DNA of 64,000 nucleotides, taken from NCBI GenBank assembly GCA_963752345.1, contig CAVVYA010000015.1, positions 62,001 to 126,000 of the forward strand, in the 5' to 3' direction. Made by a program: the position numbers and the translations under genes. Source of the DNA: CAVVYA01 sp963752345. GTDB lineage: Bacteria > Pseudomonadota > Alphaproteobacteria > SMXQ01. The notes below the pieces were generated by a model. It saw only the letters and a list, made by a program, of their open reading frames with translations, ran no database searches and was not told the DNA's origin. Of this stretch, positions 8,150 through 16,456 are shown one piece after another; the first letter of the stretch is position 1; each line of letters opens with the position of its first letter.

Positions 8150-8842
8150 TCAGCGCGAGCGGCGCCGGCGCAGGGCGCCGAGCCCAAGCAGTCCGGCGCC
8201 AAGCAGCAGGGCGGTTGCGGGTTCCGGCACCTGGGCGGTGAATACCGCGCCGAAATATTCGTTATCGATGCCGCCCGTGGTCTCGCGGATGTTGATCTCG
8301 TCGAACGGATCGTCCGACTTGAGCGCGATGACGCCGAGGGAGTCCTTGGGGGGCGTGATGACGACCGAGCCGATCACGCTGCCGTCCTTCTTCACCGTGA
8401 CGGTATAGGTCGAGTCCTGGCAGGTCGCGACATTGCATGTATCGTTCCCGGTGCCGCCCGCGCCCGGCTGGTAAATCGCGATCGCCGCGGCGATGACGTC
8501 GGTGTCGAACACGAGATCGAGATCTTCCTGGCCGCTGATGGCGAGATCGGTGCCGGGCAGCAGGGTCGACCAGTCGCTAAAGCCGGAAATACCGGCGGTA
8601 CCCATGACGATCGCGCTCGGCGCCGGCGCCTTGAAGGTGACCGTGCCGACCTTCTGGCCGGTCGGCGTATTGACGCCGAGGTTCGGGTATCCGCCGCCCA
8701 GCGCGTCGGTCGCGCCCGTGTCGGTGAGAAACGCCGACATGTTGGCGTAGGTCACGATGCCGGCCTGTGCCTGGCCGATCTGGGAAACGCCGAACGCGAC
8801 GGCCGTGCAGGTCAAAAGACGAAATACGACGGAACGCTTCAT
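8150..8842 (-). CDS. PEP-CTERM sorting-domain protein (secreted), opposite strand
   Basis: A 230-residue protein with a signal peptide ending AQA and a C-terminal PEP-CTERM signal (VPEPATALLLG, hydrophobic span, LRRRRSR). The middle shows a jelly-roll-like pattern (VTFKAPAPSAIVMGT, LDLVFDTDVIAAAIAIYQPG) with one cysteine pair. It is transcribed against the phage genes and lies between the two MCFFG paralogues. A GC-rich hairpin without a clear T-run (8102-8122) lies downstream of its stop. Confidence 0.85.
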   Translation of the reverse strand: MKRSVVFRLLTCTAVAFGVSQIGQAQAGIVTYANMSAFLTDTGATDALGGGYPNLGVNTPTGQKVGTVTFKAPAPSAIVMGTAGISGFSDWSTLLPGTDLAISGQEDLDLVFDTDVIAAAIAIYQPGAGGTGNDTCNVATCQDSTYTVTVKKDGSVIGSVVITPPKDSLGVIALKSDDPFDEINIRETTGGIDNEYFGAVFTAQVPEPATALLLGAGLLGLGALRRRRSR

Positions 8843-9130
8843 TATGACTACCTCTTGATACCCCGCGTGTGCGGGCTTTGCTCATTCTTTGTGCAAAACC
8901 CAGGCCAAGCTGAGCCCTGAACGATTTCAAACAGTTGCGGGGAAGGTGGCCGGCCCGATGTGTAAGGCTCCCGTAACATATGTAAAATTCGTCAACAATT
9001 TCATGGTCTTGCAGCCCGGTCTGTATGCCAAGCCGGGGGCCGCCAAAACTGGTGCGCCCTGCAATCCGATTCCGTCCCTGAATCTTCCGCTCTGCCCCGC
9101 CGCCGCGCGTCCGAACGATAGGTGATAGCC

Positions 9131-9328
9131 ATGTGCTTCTTCGGTTCTCCGTCGCCGCCGCCGCCCCCGCCGCCGCCGAGCCTGTCCGACGCGGAGGTTC
9201 AGGATGCCGCGCTGCGCGAGCGCGAGCGGGCGCGCCGGGCGCGCGGCCGTGCCTCGACCATTCTCACCGGCGGCGCGGGCGATCCGTCGGACGCGACGGT
9301 CGGCAACAAGAAACTGTTGGGGTATTGA
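9131..9328 (+). CDS. Small phage protein of MCFFG...KLLGY type
   Basis: A 65-residue protein: MCFFGS, a proline run, an acidic/basic helix (AEVQDAALRERERARRARGRAS) and GNKKLLGY. It is placed three bases before the portal gene, the usual location of this family in related podoviruses. It is paralogous at both ends to the product of 7907-8074. Confidence 0.65.
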   Translation: MCFFGSPSPPPPPPPPSLSDAEVQDAALRERERARRARGRASTILTGGAGDPSDATVGNKKLLGY

Positions 9329-9331
9329 CCC

Positions 9332-11101
9332 ATGGCCGAGCTCGTTACGGGACACGGCACGTCTTCGCAGGAAGCCGGAAGCGGCACGCCGTCGCAGGAA
9401 GCCGGAAGCGGCACGCCGTCGCAGGAAGCCGACGCGATCATCCAGCGCCAGGAGGGCCTGGCCGCGGAGCGCAGCCTGATCGAGAGCCAGTGGCAGGAGA
9501 TCGCCGAGCTGGTGCGGCCGATGCGCGCCGATTTCACGGTATCGCGCGGAGGCGCGTGGAACACGACATCGCGCGAAGGCGCGTGGAACATGACCGCGCG
9601 GATGCCCGGCGAGAAGCGCCTGCAGCGCGTGTTCGACGGCACGCCGGGCGCCGCGGCGGACAATCTCGCCGCCGGCCTGTGGGGCATGATCACCAATTCG
9701 GCGAACAACTGGTTCGGCCTCGCCCATCCGGTCGAGGAGCTCAACCGCGAGGACTCGGTCAAGCTGTGGCTCGACGAGGCGTCGCGCCGCATGCGCGCCG
9801 CGTTTTCCGCCAACGGCCAGCGGTTCTACGCCAAGGCGATGGAGCTCTACCTCGACCAGGTCAGCTTCGGCACCGGCGTGTTCTACACCGACGAGATGCC
9901 CGACGGCTCCGGCCTGTTCTTCTCCTGCCGCCATCTCGCCGAATGCTACATCTCGGAGAACGCTCACGAGAAGGTCGACACGCTCTACCGCCGCTTCCTG
10001 TTCACCGCGCGCCAGGCCTACGGGCTGTGGGGCGAGGCGGCGGGCGAGAACATCGTCAAGGCCCATGCGAAGGAGCCCGAGCGCAAGTTCGAGTTCATCC
10101 ATGCGGTCTATCCGCGCGACGACTACAACCCGCGCAAGCTGCTCGACCGGCGCGGCAAGGCGTTTCGCTCCTGCTATGTCAACGTGGAGAAACGCTGCAT
10201 CACCCACGAGAGCGGCTATTTCGAATTTCCCTACCAGGTGGCGCGCTGGTCGACCGCGTCGCGCGGCACCTACGGCAATTCGCCGGCCATGCTGGCGCTG
10301 CCCGACATCAAGATGCTCAACGCCATGAGCAAGACGACCATCATCGCCGCCCAGAAGGTGGCCGACCCGCCGATCCTCACCATCGACGAGCGCGGGCTGC
10401 GCGGCGCGCGCACCACGCCGGGCGGCTTCATCTATTCGGGCCTCGACAAGCTCGGCAACCCGCGCTACCGCCCGCTCGAAACCAACGCCAACATCGGCCT
10501 CGGCCTCGAAATGGAGCAGCAGCGGCGCGCCGCCATCAAGGAAGCGTTCTACGGCTCGCTCCTGCTCATGGTGGCGCAGCCCAACATGACCGCCGCCGAA
10601 TGGCTCGGCCGCCAGGAGGAAAAGCTGCGCCTGATGGGCCCGCATCTGGGCCGCATCCAATCGGAGTTTCTCGATCCGCTGATCGACCGCGTCTTCGCCC
10701 TGATGTATCGCGCCGGCAAGTTTCCCGCGCCGCCGGAGATCCTCAAGCGCTATCCGGAGATTCGCGTCGAGTACGTCTCGCCGCTCGCGCGTGCCCAGAA
10801 GGCGAGCGAGGGCGCCGCCATCGTGCGCACCTTCGAGGCGCTCGCGCCGATCGGCCAGGCCAACCCCGACGTCTACGACAATTTCGACGGCGACCAGGTG
10901 GCGCAACTTCTCGCCGACGCCTATGGCCTGCCGCCGCGCGCGGTGCGCGATCCCAAGCGCGTCGCGCAATTGCGCCAGCAGAAGAGCCAAGCCATGCAGA
11001 TGGCGGCGCTCGCCCAGGCGGCGCCCGGCTTGGGCAAGGCGATGAAGGACGCCACCCAGGCCGGGGCGATCGGCCAGAACGCGGGCAAGCCCGCCGCATG
11101 A
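9332..11101 (+). CDS. Head-tail connector / portal protein (T7 gp8-like)
   Basis: A 589-residue portal through which DNA is packaged and ejected. Recognisable family segments are DGTPGAAADNLAAGLWGMITNSANNWF, the core around LYLDQVSFGTGVFYTDE, and the C-terminal IGQANPDVYDNFDGDQ region. Two in-frame tandem repeats interrupt the N-terminal part: a 27-base unit encoding TPSQEAGSG (9358-9432) and a 27-base unit encoding SRGGAWNTT/SREGAWNMT (9542-9595). Relatives, from memory, lack them. Length otherwise matches the family. Confidence 0.88.
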   Translation: MAELVTGHGTSSQEAGSGTPSQEAGSGTPSQEADAIIQRQEGLAAERSLIESQWQEIAELVRPMRADFTVSRGGAWNTTSREGAWNMTARMPGEKRLQRVFDGTPGAAADNLAAGLWGMITNSANNWFGLAHPVEELNREDSVKLWLDEASRRMRAAFSANGQRFYAKAMELYLDQVSFGTGVFYTDEMPDGSGLFFSCRHLAECYISENAHEKVDTLYRRFLFTARQAYGLWGEAAGENIVKAHAKEPERKFEFIHAVYPRDDYNPRKLLDRRGKAFRSCYVNVEKRCITHESGYFEFPYQVARWSTASRGTYGNSPAMLALPDIKMLNAMSKTTIIAAQKVADPPILTIDERGLRGARTTPGGFIYSGLDKLGNPRYRPLETNANIGLGLEMEQQRRAAIKEAFYGSLLLMVAQPNMTAAEWLGRQEEKLRLMGPHLGRIQSEFLDPLIDRVFALMYRAGKFPAPPEILKRYPEIRVEYVSPLARAQKASEGAAIVRTFEALAPIGQANPDVYDNFDGDQVAQLLADAYGLPPRAVRDPKRVAQLRQQKSQAMQMAALAQAAPGLGKAMKDATQAGAIGQNAGKPAA

Positions 11102-11136
11102 GTCGCGTGAGCGAGCGTCCTCGTCGAGCTATTTTT

Positions 11137-11228
11137 ATCGTCACCCCGGGCTTGACCCGGGGCCCATTGGAAATGGATCGGCGCGCGAGACATCGTATGG
11201 CCCCCGGGGCAAGCCCGGGGTGACGATT
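11137..11228. repeat. Palindromic intergenic repeat, possible bidirectional terminator
   Basis: Two ~30-base arms (ATCGTCACCCCGGGCTTG and its complement) surround a ~30-base centre. The ends carry ATTTTT on both strands, so the hairpin could terminate transcription either way. It lies in the gap after the portal gene. This type of element is widespread in alphaproteobacterial intergenic DNA. Confidence 0.75.
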
Positions 11229-11262
11229 TTTGCTTCATAACGACGGTCGCTGGGAGCCCCGC

Positions 11263-11544
11263 ATGAAACGCGCAATCGAATGGCTGTTCAACGCCCACGG
11301 CCGGCGCGCCAGGCCGGTGGCGGCGGCCTATCGCGAGCTGCTGGCGACTCCGGAAGGCCAGCTGGTGCTGCGCGATCTCGCGGCCTATTGCCGGGTCGGC
11401 GCCTCCAGCTTCACCGCCGGCGATCCGCATCAGACCGCGTTCAACGAAGGCGCGCGCGACGTGTTCCTCCATGTCGCCGAGATGGCCGGCATCCGGCCCG
11501 ACGATTTCCCGCAACTCACTTCGAATGGAGATGTCAGTGACTGA
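11263..11544 (+). CDS. Bbp19-like small phage protein
   Basis: ATG 11263 is preceded by GGGAG. The 93-residue product has VLRDLAAYCRVGASSF and DPHQTAFNEGARDVFLHV, which I associate with the small Bbp19-type globular proteins found between connector and scaffold genes. It overlaps the next start by eight bases. Confidence 0.6.
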   Translation: MKRAIEWLFNAHGRRARPVAAAYRELLATPEGQLVLRDLAAYCRVGASSFTAGDPHQTAFNEGARDVFLHVAEMAGIRPDDFPQLTSNGDVSD

Positions 11545-12445
11545 TGCAAACGGGTCCGCCGTGACGGCAAGCCAGGGCGCGGGCAGCCCAGCCGACACCG
11601 CTTCGATCAGCGGCGCGCACAAGACCGCACGCGATGGCACCGCGCTCAACGGCGGCGCGCGGCCGGCGCCGGGCGCCGGCAATCCGCTCGCCGCGCTGCC
11701 CGACGATCTCAAATCCCATCCGTCGCTGCAGGCCTACCGCAAGGGCGACGGCTTCGATATCGGCGGGCTGGTCAAGGAGCATGTCAATCTCCAGGCGCTG
11801 ATCGGCAAGAAAGGCGTGCTGCCGCCGGGCGACAAGGACGGGCCGGAAGCCTGGGAGCGCTATTACAACCAGCTCGGCCGTCCGGCGCGGCCCGAGCACT
11901 ATCAATTCGAGAAGCCCCAGGGCTACGCCGGCTATTCCGACGCGTTCGCCAACGCCTACCGCGACGTCGCGCACAAGAATGGCCTGACCGCGCGGCAGGC
12001 CGCCGGCATGCACGACTGGTTCGTCAAAGCGGCGCTCGAGGCGGAGCAGGGCCAGACCCAACGGGCGCGCATGGACGGCGACGCGCTCGATCAGGCGCTG
12101 CGCCAGAAGTGGGGCGGCCAATATGATGCCATGGTGGCGAGCGGGCGGCGCGCGGCCAAGACCTTCGCGCCGCCGGACGCGCTCGATCAACTCGAGCAGG
12201 CGATCGGGGGTCCGGCGCTCATGGAGCTGTTCGCCAATATCGGCGAACGCATGCGCGAGGACGGGTTGATCGGCGGCGGCGCGTCATCTTTCAATATGAC
12301 GCCCGAGCAGGCCAAGGCGGAAATCGCCAAGATGGACGCCGCCATGAACGATCCGAGGAGCCCGGCGATGGACAAGCTGCATCCGGAGCATGCCGGCTGG
12401 GTCCGGCGCCGCGAGCAACTGTTCGCCGCGGCCTATCCGGGGTAA
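11537..12445 (+). CDS. Capsid assembly scaffolding protein
   Basis: About 302 residues, with LPDDLKSHPSLQAY, LVKEHVNLQALIGKKG and a long helical, charged second half, as in podovirus scaffold proteins that template the procapsid. GTG 11537 is chosen because GGAG lies six bases upstream; the ATG at 11531 directly abuts that motif. In related phages this gene is followed at once by the major capsid gene. Here about 7 kb of other genes intervene. Confidence 0.72.
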   Translation: MTDANGSAVTASQGAGSPADTASISGAHKTARDGTALNGGARPAPGAGNPLAALPDDLKSHPSLQAYRKGDGFDIGGLVKEHVNLQALIGKKGVLPPGDKDGPEAWERYYNQLGRPARPEHYQFEKPQGYAGYSDAFANAYRDVAHKNGLTARQAAGMHDWFVKAALEAEQGQTQRARMDGDALDQALRQKWGGQYDAMVASGRRAAKTFAPPDALDQLEQAIGGPALMELFANIGERMREDGLIGGGASSFNMTPEQAKAEIAKMDAAMNDPRSPAMDKLHPEHAGWVRRREQLFAAAYPG

Positions 12446-12476
12446 GGCGACGATCGCCGAACGTGCTCGTCTCCGC

Positions 12477-12590
12477 TCCCTCCGCCTCGATGGGGGAGGG
12501 TCGGGGTGGGGGTGATCGACAACCGCCTCCCAAGAAGCACGCGCTTGCGAACACCACCCCCCACCTAGCCTCCCCCACAAGGGGGGAGGA
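12477..12590. repeat. CTCCCC-type palindromic intergenic repeat, copy 1
   Basis: Arms TCGATGGGGGAGGGTCGGGG and its near-complement ACCTAGCCTCCCCCACAAGG flank a ~40-base centre. A second copy in opposite orientation lies at 21177-21285. It sits directly before the toxin-like gene. Confidence 0.7.
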
Positions 12591-12611
12591 ACCCTAGCAT
12601 CAGGAACCGTC

Positions 12612-13871
12612 ATGAGTTTCGCGCCGAGCGATCCGTCGGACGATGCGTCGTCCGATCTCGCGCCCGCAAGTCCCGAGCCGGTCGGGAGTCCGCCCGCAGT
12701 CGCCGTGCCCCCGTCGCCTGAGGAGGCGGCGCGGGAGAACGCGCGCAACGGCCGTTGGGCGATGAATGAGTATTTCAGTGGATGGGTGTTGCTCGGGGCC
12801 GATGGCAAGCCTGTGATGCGCAACGATGGGTCGCGGGTCGGCTTCTTCTTTCACAACTCGGCGCGGCTGGCGTCGGAGCTGGCGGCCGCTCAGGCACCAG
12901 GCGCCTCGCTCGCCATAGAGGCCTCGCCCGAAGGAGAGGACGAAGCAGACGGCCGCGCGAAAGCCTGGCGGGCGCATCGCCGCGCCCTGGCGCCGCTCAA
13001 CTCGGGCTTAAACGCGGACTGGGACCCGCAGCGCCCGAAGTCCCAACGTGCCGACAAGACAAAATGGACCAAGCTGCTTGCCTATTACTACGCTCAGACC
13101 ACCGAGCCGGAAGAGGCGGTGCGACGCGCCGTCTCCGTCATCTTCGGCAATCCAGTCACCGACAAGTCCGGGACGAAGCTTTGGGTGCCGGGCAACTACG
13201 ATGCCGGGACGATCAAATCCGTCGCCGACACGCTACTGCGCCAAGCGACCGGGTACAAAGCGAGAGAAGCCGCCTCGATCTGGCATGGCACGTCGATGGC
13301 AAATCCCTTGATCGGCGATGCACTGGGCACTGAGATCGAGGACATGCCCCGCCGTCCGGCTGCCATCCAAACCAGCAGCACTCTGGTAGGGGTGGATTCT
13401 CGCGAACGCGAGGAAATCAATAGAGCGTTGCGTAACAAAGGCGCTAAACTTCGGCGTGAGCGATTAAACTCCGAGAGTTTGACCAGTACTCCTCCGAAAA
13501 CCCCACCTGGCGTCGACATCGATGCGAATATTGATGAAGCGCTGAAAAATAAGGGAAATAACCGCTGGTTCTATCGTCAGGTCGACGACAACGGGCCTTG
13601 GGACTATAAGCGGCAAGGAGACGAGTTCGAGGATTTTGGTAACTTCAATTACGGAGCAACAGGGGCTGCGTTAGGCTATACGGAAGCCACTTTGTTGCGT
13701 ATGGCAGGTTGGAACCACGCCAGGAATAATACGCGACGACCACAGCATGGTGTGGCTGCGAGCTTGCCCGGAGCGTATGTGGGAATTGGCGGTATGGCTC
13801 CGTTCGGCGACGATCCAAAGGACCAATACTGGATTCGTCAAGGATACCGCTACTACCAGGAACGTCAATAA
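12612..13871 (+). CDS. Phage protein with C-terminal polymorphic toxin (type 44-like) domain
   Basis: 419 residues in three parts. Residues 1-45 are a low-complexity lead. Residues 48-215 form a module shared with the protein at 37333 (GWVLLGADGKPVMRNDGSRV, LLAYYYAQTTEPEEAVRRAV, WVPGNYDAG). Residues ~300-419 resemble bacterial polymorphic toxin type 44, with GPWDYK (328-333), DFGNFNYGATG (341-351) and GDDPKDQYWIRQG (399-411). Base composition drops sharply from about 13250 onward. The stop overlaps the ATG of a putative immunity gene (TAATG), the usual toxin-immunity arrangement. I infer a contact- or ejection-delivered toxin; the enzymatic activity cannot be stated from the sequence. Confidence 0.72.
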   Translation: MSFAPSDPSDDASSDLAPASPEPVGSPPAVAVPPSPEEAARENARNGRWAMNEYFSGWVLLGADGKPVMRNDGSRVGFFFHNSARLASELAAAQAPGASLAIEASPEGEDEADGRAKAWRAHRRALAPLNSGLNADWDPQRPKSQRADKTKWTKLLAYYYAQTTEPEEAVRRAVSVIFGNPVTDKSGTKLWVPGNYDAGTIKSVADTLLRQATGYKAREAASIWHGTSMANPLIGDALGTEIEDMPRRPAAIQTSSTLVGVDSREREEINRALRNKGAKLRRERLNSESLTSTPPKTPPGVDIDANIDEALKNKGNNRWFYRQVDDNGPWDYKRQGDEFEDFGNFNYGATGAALGYTEATLLRMAGWNHARNNTRRPQHGVAASLPGAYVGIGGMAPFGDDPKDQYWIRQGYRYYQERQ

Positions 13872-14278
13872 TGCGCTCCAACTTGAACAAAGATCTCGTT
13901 TTTCTGATGGCTATCCAAGTCGTTGCTATTGTCTTCTTCGTTGGTATCGGCGCAAGTGTCTACACGCTAATTCAAGAGATTTCCAAGTGTAGTGTGGTCG
14001 TTCACAAATCGATCCCATCGCCGGATGCCAGCCGCCTTGCTGTGGTCCACGAGATGGGATGCGGTGCGACAGTTGGCTTTAACACCCAGGTCAGCATCGC
14101 TCCAGCCGACCGGACCTTCTCGCGCGATAGAAATCCATCTTTTTTTTCGATCCGTGGGCAGCATGATTTAGCCGTCAGATGGGTCAGCGATAAAGTGATC
14201 GAGATCGAAGTTCCAAAGGCTGAAACAATCTACGGGAATGATGCGCGCGTCGGCGATGTCACGGTCGAATACAAGTAG
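13871..14278 (+). CDS. Putative membrane-anchored immunity protein
   Basis: 135 residues: one N-terminal transmembrane span (FLMAIQVVAIVFFVGIGASV), then an extracytoplasmic beta-rich domain (SPDASRLAVVHEMGCGA, NTQVSIAPA, LAVRWVSDKVIEIEVPK, TVEYK). It is translationally coupled to the toxin-like gene and of equally low GC. Decayed relatives follow the toxin-like genes at ~28100-28580 and ~31218-31627. The topology suggests protection in the periplasm. Its immunity role is inferred from position and pairing. Confidence 0.6.
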   Translation: MRSNLNKDLVFLMAIQVVAIVFFVGIGASVYTLIQEISKCSVVVHKSIPSPDASRLAVVHEMGCGATVGFNTQVSIAPADRTFSRDRNPSFFSIRGQHDLAVRWVSDKVIEIEVPKAETIYGNDARVGDVTVEYK

Positions 14279-14317
14279 TGGAGCTGAAGTCTTGGGTGAG
14301 TGTGAGACGCGCGGCGC

Positions 14318-14731
14318 TCAGCTTACCGTCAAAAGGTCAGGCGCCGCTTCTGACAGAGACTTCTGCCCGATCATCTCGCTGACGAGAGCGGCGAGGTCGG
14401 CGCGCTTGAAGGGCTTGCTCAGGGTGGCATCGGCACCGAAGCGCGCGGCTTCCGGCAAGTAGCTGCCGCACACCAGGCTGCCGCCGCTCATGGCGATGAT
14501 CTTCAACCCGCTCCGCATGGCGCGCGTGAGACGGATCAGCTCGAGGCCTTCCATCTCCGGCATATAGATGTCCGTGACCATGACCTTGGGGCGGTAGGTT
14601 TGCATCACCTCGAGCGCCTTCCGCCCATTGATCGCTGTTTGGACCATGAGACCCTGGCTCGTCAGGTGGCCCGCGAGTTGTGCTCGCAGGGTGTCGTGGT
14701 CTTCGACGATCAGCACGTCGATGTCTGACAT
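14318..14731 (-). CDS. Single-domain response regulator (CheY-like)
   Basis: A 137-residue receiver domain with all key residues: acidic pair in VEDHD (E10, D11), phosphoacceptor D54 in VTDIYMPEMEG, S82 and K106 in LSKPF. It has no output domain. The ribosome binding site AGGAGATAGG precedes ATG 14731. An AT-rich leader (14735-14800) probably carries its promoter. It lies inside the phage block and is transcribed against it, so it is most likely cargo. Confidence 0.85.
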   Translation of the reverse strand: MSDIDVLIVEDHDTLRAQLAGHLTSQGLMVQTAINGRKALEVMQTYRPKVMVTDIYMPEMEGLELIRLTRAMRSGLKIIAMSGGSLVCGSYLPEAARFGADATLSKPFKRADLAALVSEMIGQKSLSEAAPDLLTVS

Positions 14732-14924
14732 ATAACCTATCTCCTATGACTTTAGGCGTATACTCCTATATAAGATTAAAGGAACCGTAAAGCTCCCTAT
14801 GAGGGCGAGATAGGTCCGAAAATCAGTGCCCGGCGGCCTGAATGCGTGTCGTTAACCATTGTCGCGGTTCGAGCCTATTAAGTCTGTTGATTTTCCCGGC
14901 GCTATAAGGTTAACGTCCCCGCCC

Positions 14925-15191
14925 GTGGACGCAGTGGTCGCGCATATCCAACAGGCTTTCGGACAGGTGGAACGGTTTCTCGGCTACGAGGCCGTGCCCT
15001 GGCTGCTGCTGTTCGCCCTCCTGGTGATCCGGCCCCCCGCCCTGGACGGCATCCTGCACCTGCGCAAGATCTGGCACGCGAGCCGCTATCACCACCTGTT
15101 GAACCTGACGCGGTTCCGCATGGCGCTGGTCAAGCGTGAGGGCGCGAAGAACGACGAGGCCGGCAGGGTCGTCGACAGGCGGCGGCCATGA
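14925..15191 (+). CDS. Hypothetical membrane protein
   Basis: GTG 14925 is the likeliest start; an in-frame TTG at 14859 would add 22 residues. The product has one hydrophobic span (AVPWLLLFALLVIRPPAL) and a basic tail. Its end overlaps the next ATG (ATGA), so the two membrane genes form a coupled pair. Function unknown. Confidence 0.5.
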   Translation: MDAVVAHIQQAFGQVERFLGYEAVPWLLLFALLVIRPPALDGILHLRKIWHASRYHHLLNLTRFRMALVKREGAKNDEAGRVVDRRRP

Positions 15192-15718
15192 TCGAAGTCA
15201 CCGTGGCGTTCGCAGTCGTCGGCGGCCTCTTCCTTTGCGAATGGGCGTTCGCCGCCTGGCGCCGCAACATCGAGGCGGCCATCCTGCTGCGCAACTCGTT
15301 CTTCGCCTCGGCCGAAACCCTGGTGCGCGACCCGGAGACTCCGGATTCGATCGTCGCGCTGCTCGAAGCCTGCGCCAATACCATCACCCGCGTGGAGGTC
15401 GGCCGTCTGGTGATCCGCCGCGCGCTCGCCAATCGGCTGCCGGATGCCACGGCCGACGAACATGACGAGGAGACCGACCGCTTCCTGCGCGACGTGTATG
15501 GCATGCGCCAGGACCTGCGCACGACGCTTGCGTCGGCTGCGATGCAATACGCGCAGGCGGTCAGCTTCAACAATATCCTGCTCGGCGGCTTGGTGCGGCG
15601 CTGGTCCGCCACGTGGCTCGCCGGTCCCGCGCGCGGCGCGACCGGTTCCCCGGAGCGGTTGATGATCGACGTTACGCCCAAGCTGCTCGGGCACGTCAGG
15701 GCCGCGGCGAACGGCTAG
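15188..15718 (+). CDS. Hypothetical membrane-anchored protein, 176 aa
   Basis: An N-terminal span (VAFAVVGGLFLCEWAFAAW) is followed by a helical cytoplasmic region (DSIVALLEACANTITRVEVG, EETDRFLRDVYGMRQDL). It is coupled to the preceding small membrane gene. The pair may work as a two-component membrane unit. No family recognised. Confidence 0.55.
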   Translation: MIEVTVAFAVVGGLFLCEWAFAAWRRNIEAAILLRNSFFASAETLVRDPETPDSIVALLEACANTITRVEVGRLVIRRALANRLPDATADEHDEETDRFLRDVYGMRQDLRTTLASAAMQYAQAVSFNNILLGGLVRRWSATWLAGPARGATGSPERLMIDVTPKLLGHVRAAANG

Positions 15719-15916
15719 CCGCGCCGCCGGTTTTATGCGCGCGAAACCGACGCGGGCGAGCGCGGCGCCCCCTATACCGCCTCGCTTCGGCAATCCAGGT
15801 CTTCGCGGTTCGCCGGACATGTTAACTCGCGCAGCACTATTGTCCATCGTGCCTCTGCAGTACGTACGTATGTGGGCGTATAGGGCCGCGGCAACGGCGT
15901 TCTCTGACGAGGGGGA

Positions 15917-16336
15917 ATGAACATGGAAGTTGTCGAGGGGACAATCGGGCAGATCAACCGCCGAGCCTGGGTAGCGAAGGGCGACGGCGGCAATGGCACA
16001 ACGGTGTCGGGGCTGGAGGTCGGCCACCGGCAACTCAAGCGCGTCGTTCTCGCGGATTACCTGTCGAAGGTTCTCGAGCCGGGTAAATTCGCGCGGCTGT
16101 TGATCTTGCGCGGCGTGACCCAAGGGGTCGTGACGCGGCCGGTCATCGCCGCGGTCGAGGTGGACGGCAAGACCTACAAGGCCGACAAGGTCGTGTGGAC
16201 CGGGTTGCTCAAGATCCTGCTGTGGATGCTGGTGGTGGCCGCCATCGGCTCGATTGCGCCGGTGCTCGGCGTGGTGAGCGCGGCCTGCGTCATCGGCTTC
16301 TACGTGAAGAATTATCTCGATTTTATAAGGTTCTAA
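15917..16336 (+). CDS. Hypothetical membrane protein, 139 aa
   Basis: An N-terminal beta-rich part (VVEGTIGQINRRAWVAKG) is followed by two hydrophobic spans (ILLWMLVVAAIGSIAPVLGV, SAACVIGFYVKNYL). Start at ATG 15917 or 15923 after GAGGGGGA. It is followed by a strong hairpin terminator, so it forms a single-gene unit. Unknown function. Confidence 0.55.
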   Translation: MNMEVVEGTIGQINRRAWVAKGDGGNGTTVSGLEVGHRQLKRVVLADYLSKVLEPGKFARLLILRGVTQGVVTRPVIAAVEVDGKTYKADKVVWTGLLKILLWMLVVAAIGSIAPVLGVVSAACVIGFYVKNYLDFIRF

Positions 16337-16350
16337 CGCCGCTGTAGAGG

Positions 16351-16394
16351 GCGGGTCGACGCGCCGGCAGGACAAGGCGCGAGCGACCCGCTTT
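16351..16394 (+). terminator. Hairpin terminator
   Basis: GCGGGTCGACGCGCC pairs with GGCGCGAGCGACCCGC across a ten-base loop, followed by TTTC. Fifteen bases downstream of the 15917 gene. Confidence 0.65.
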
Positions 16395-16456
16395 CAAAAC
16401 GACGCGATGCCGCTGTATGCTTGCCGCCATAAACGGGGGCATACCAGTGAGGTCGC

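Noticed and set aside
8927..10990. 687-residue open frame on the minus strand opposite the portal gene
   Set aside because: Composition is Arg/Ala/Gly/Val typical of antisense frames in GC-rich coding DNA, and the plus strand encodes a clearly recognisable portal protein.
15089..16375. 428-residue minus-strand frame spanning several plus-strand genes
   Set aside because: Crosses gene boundaries and a terminator, with Arg/His/Gly-rich noise composition. The plus strand has coupled membrane genes.
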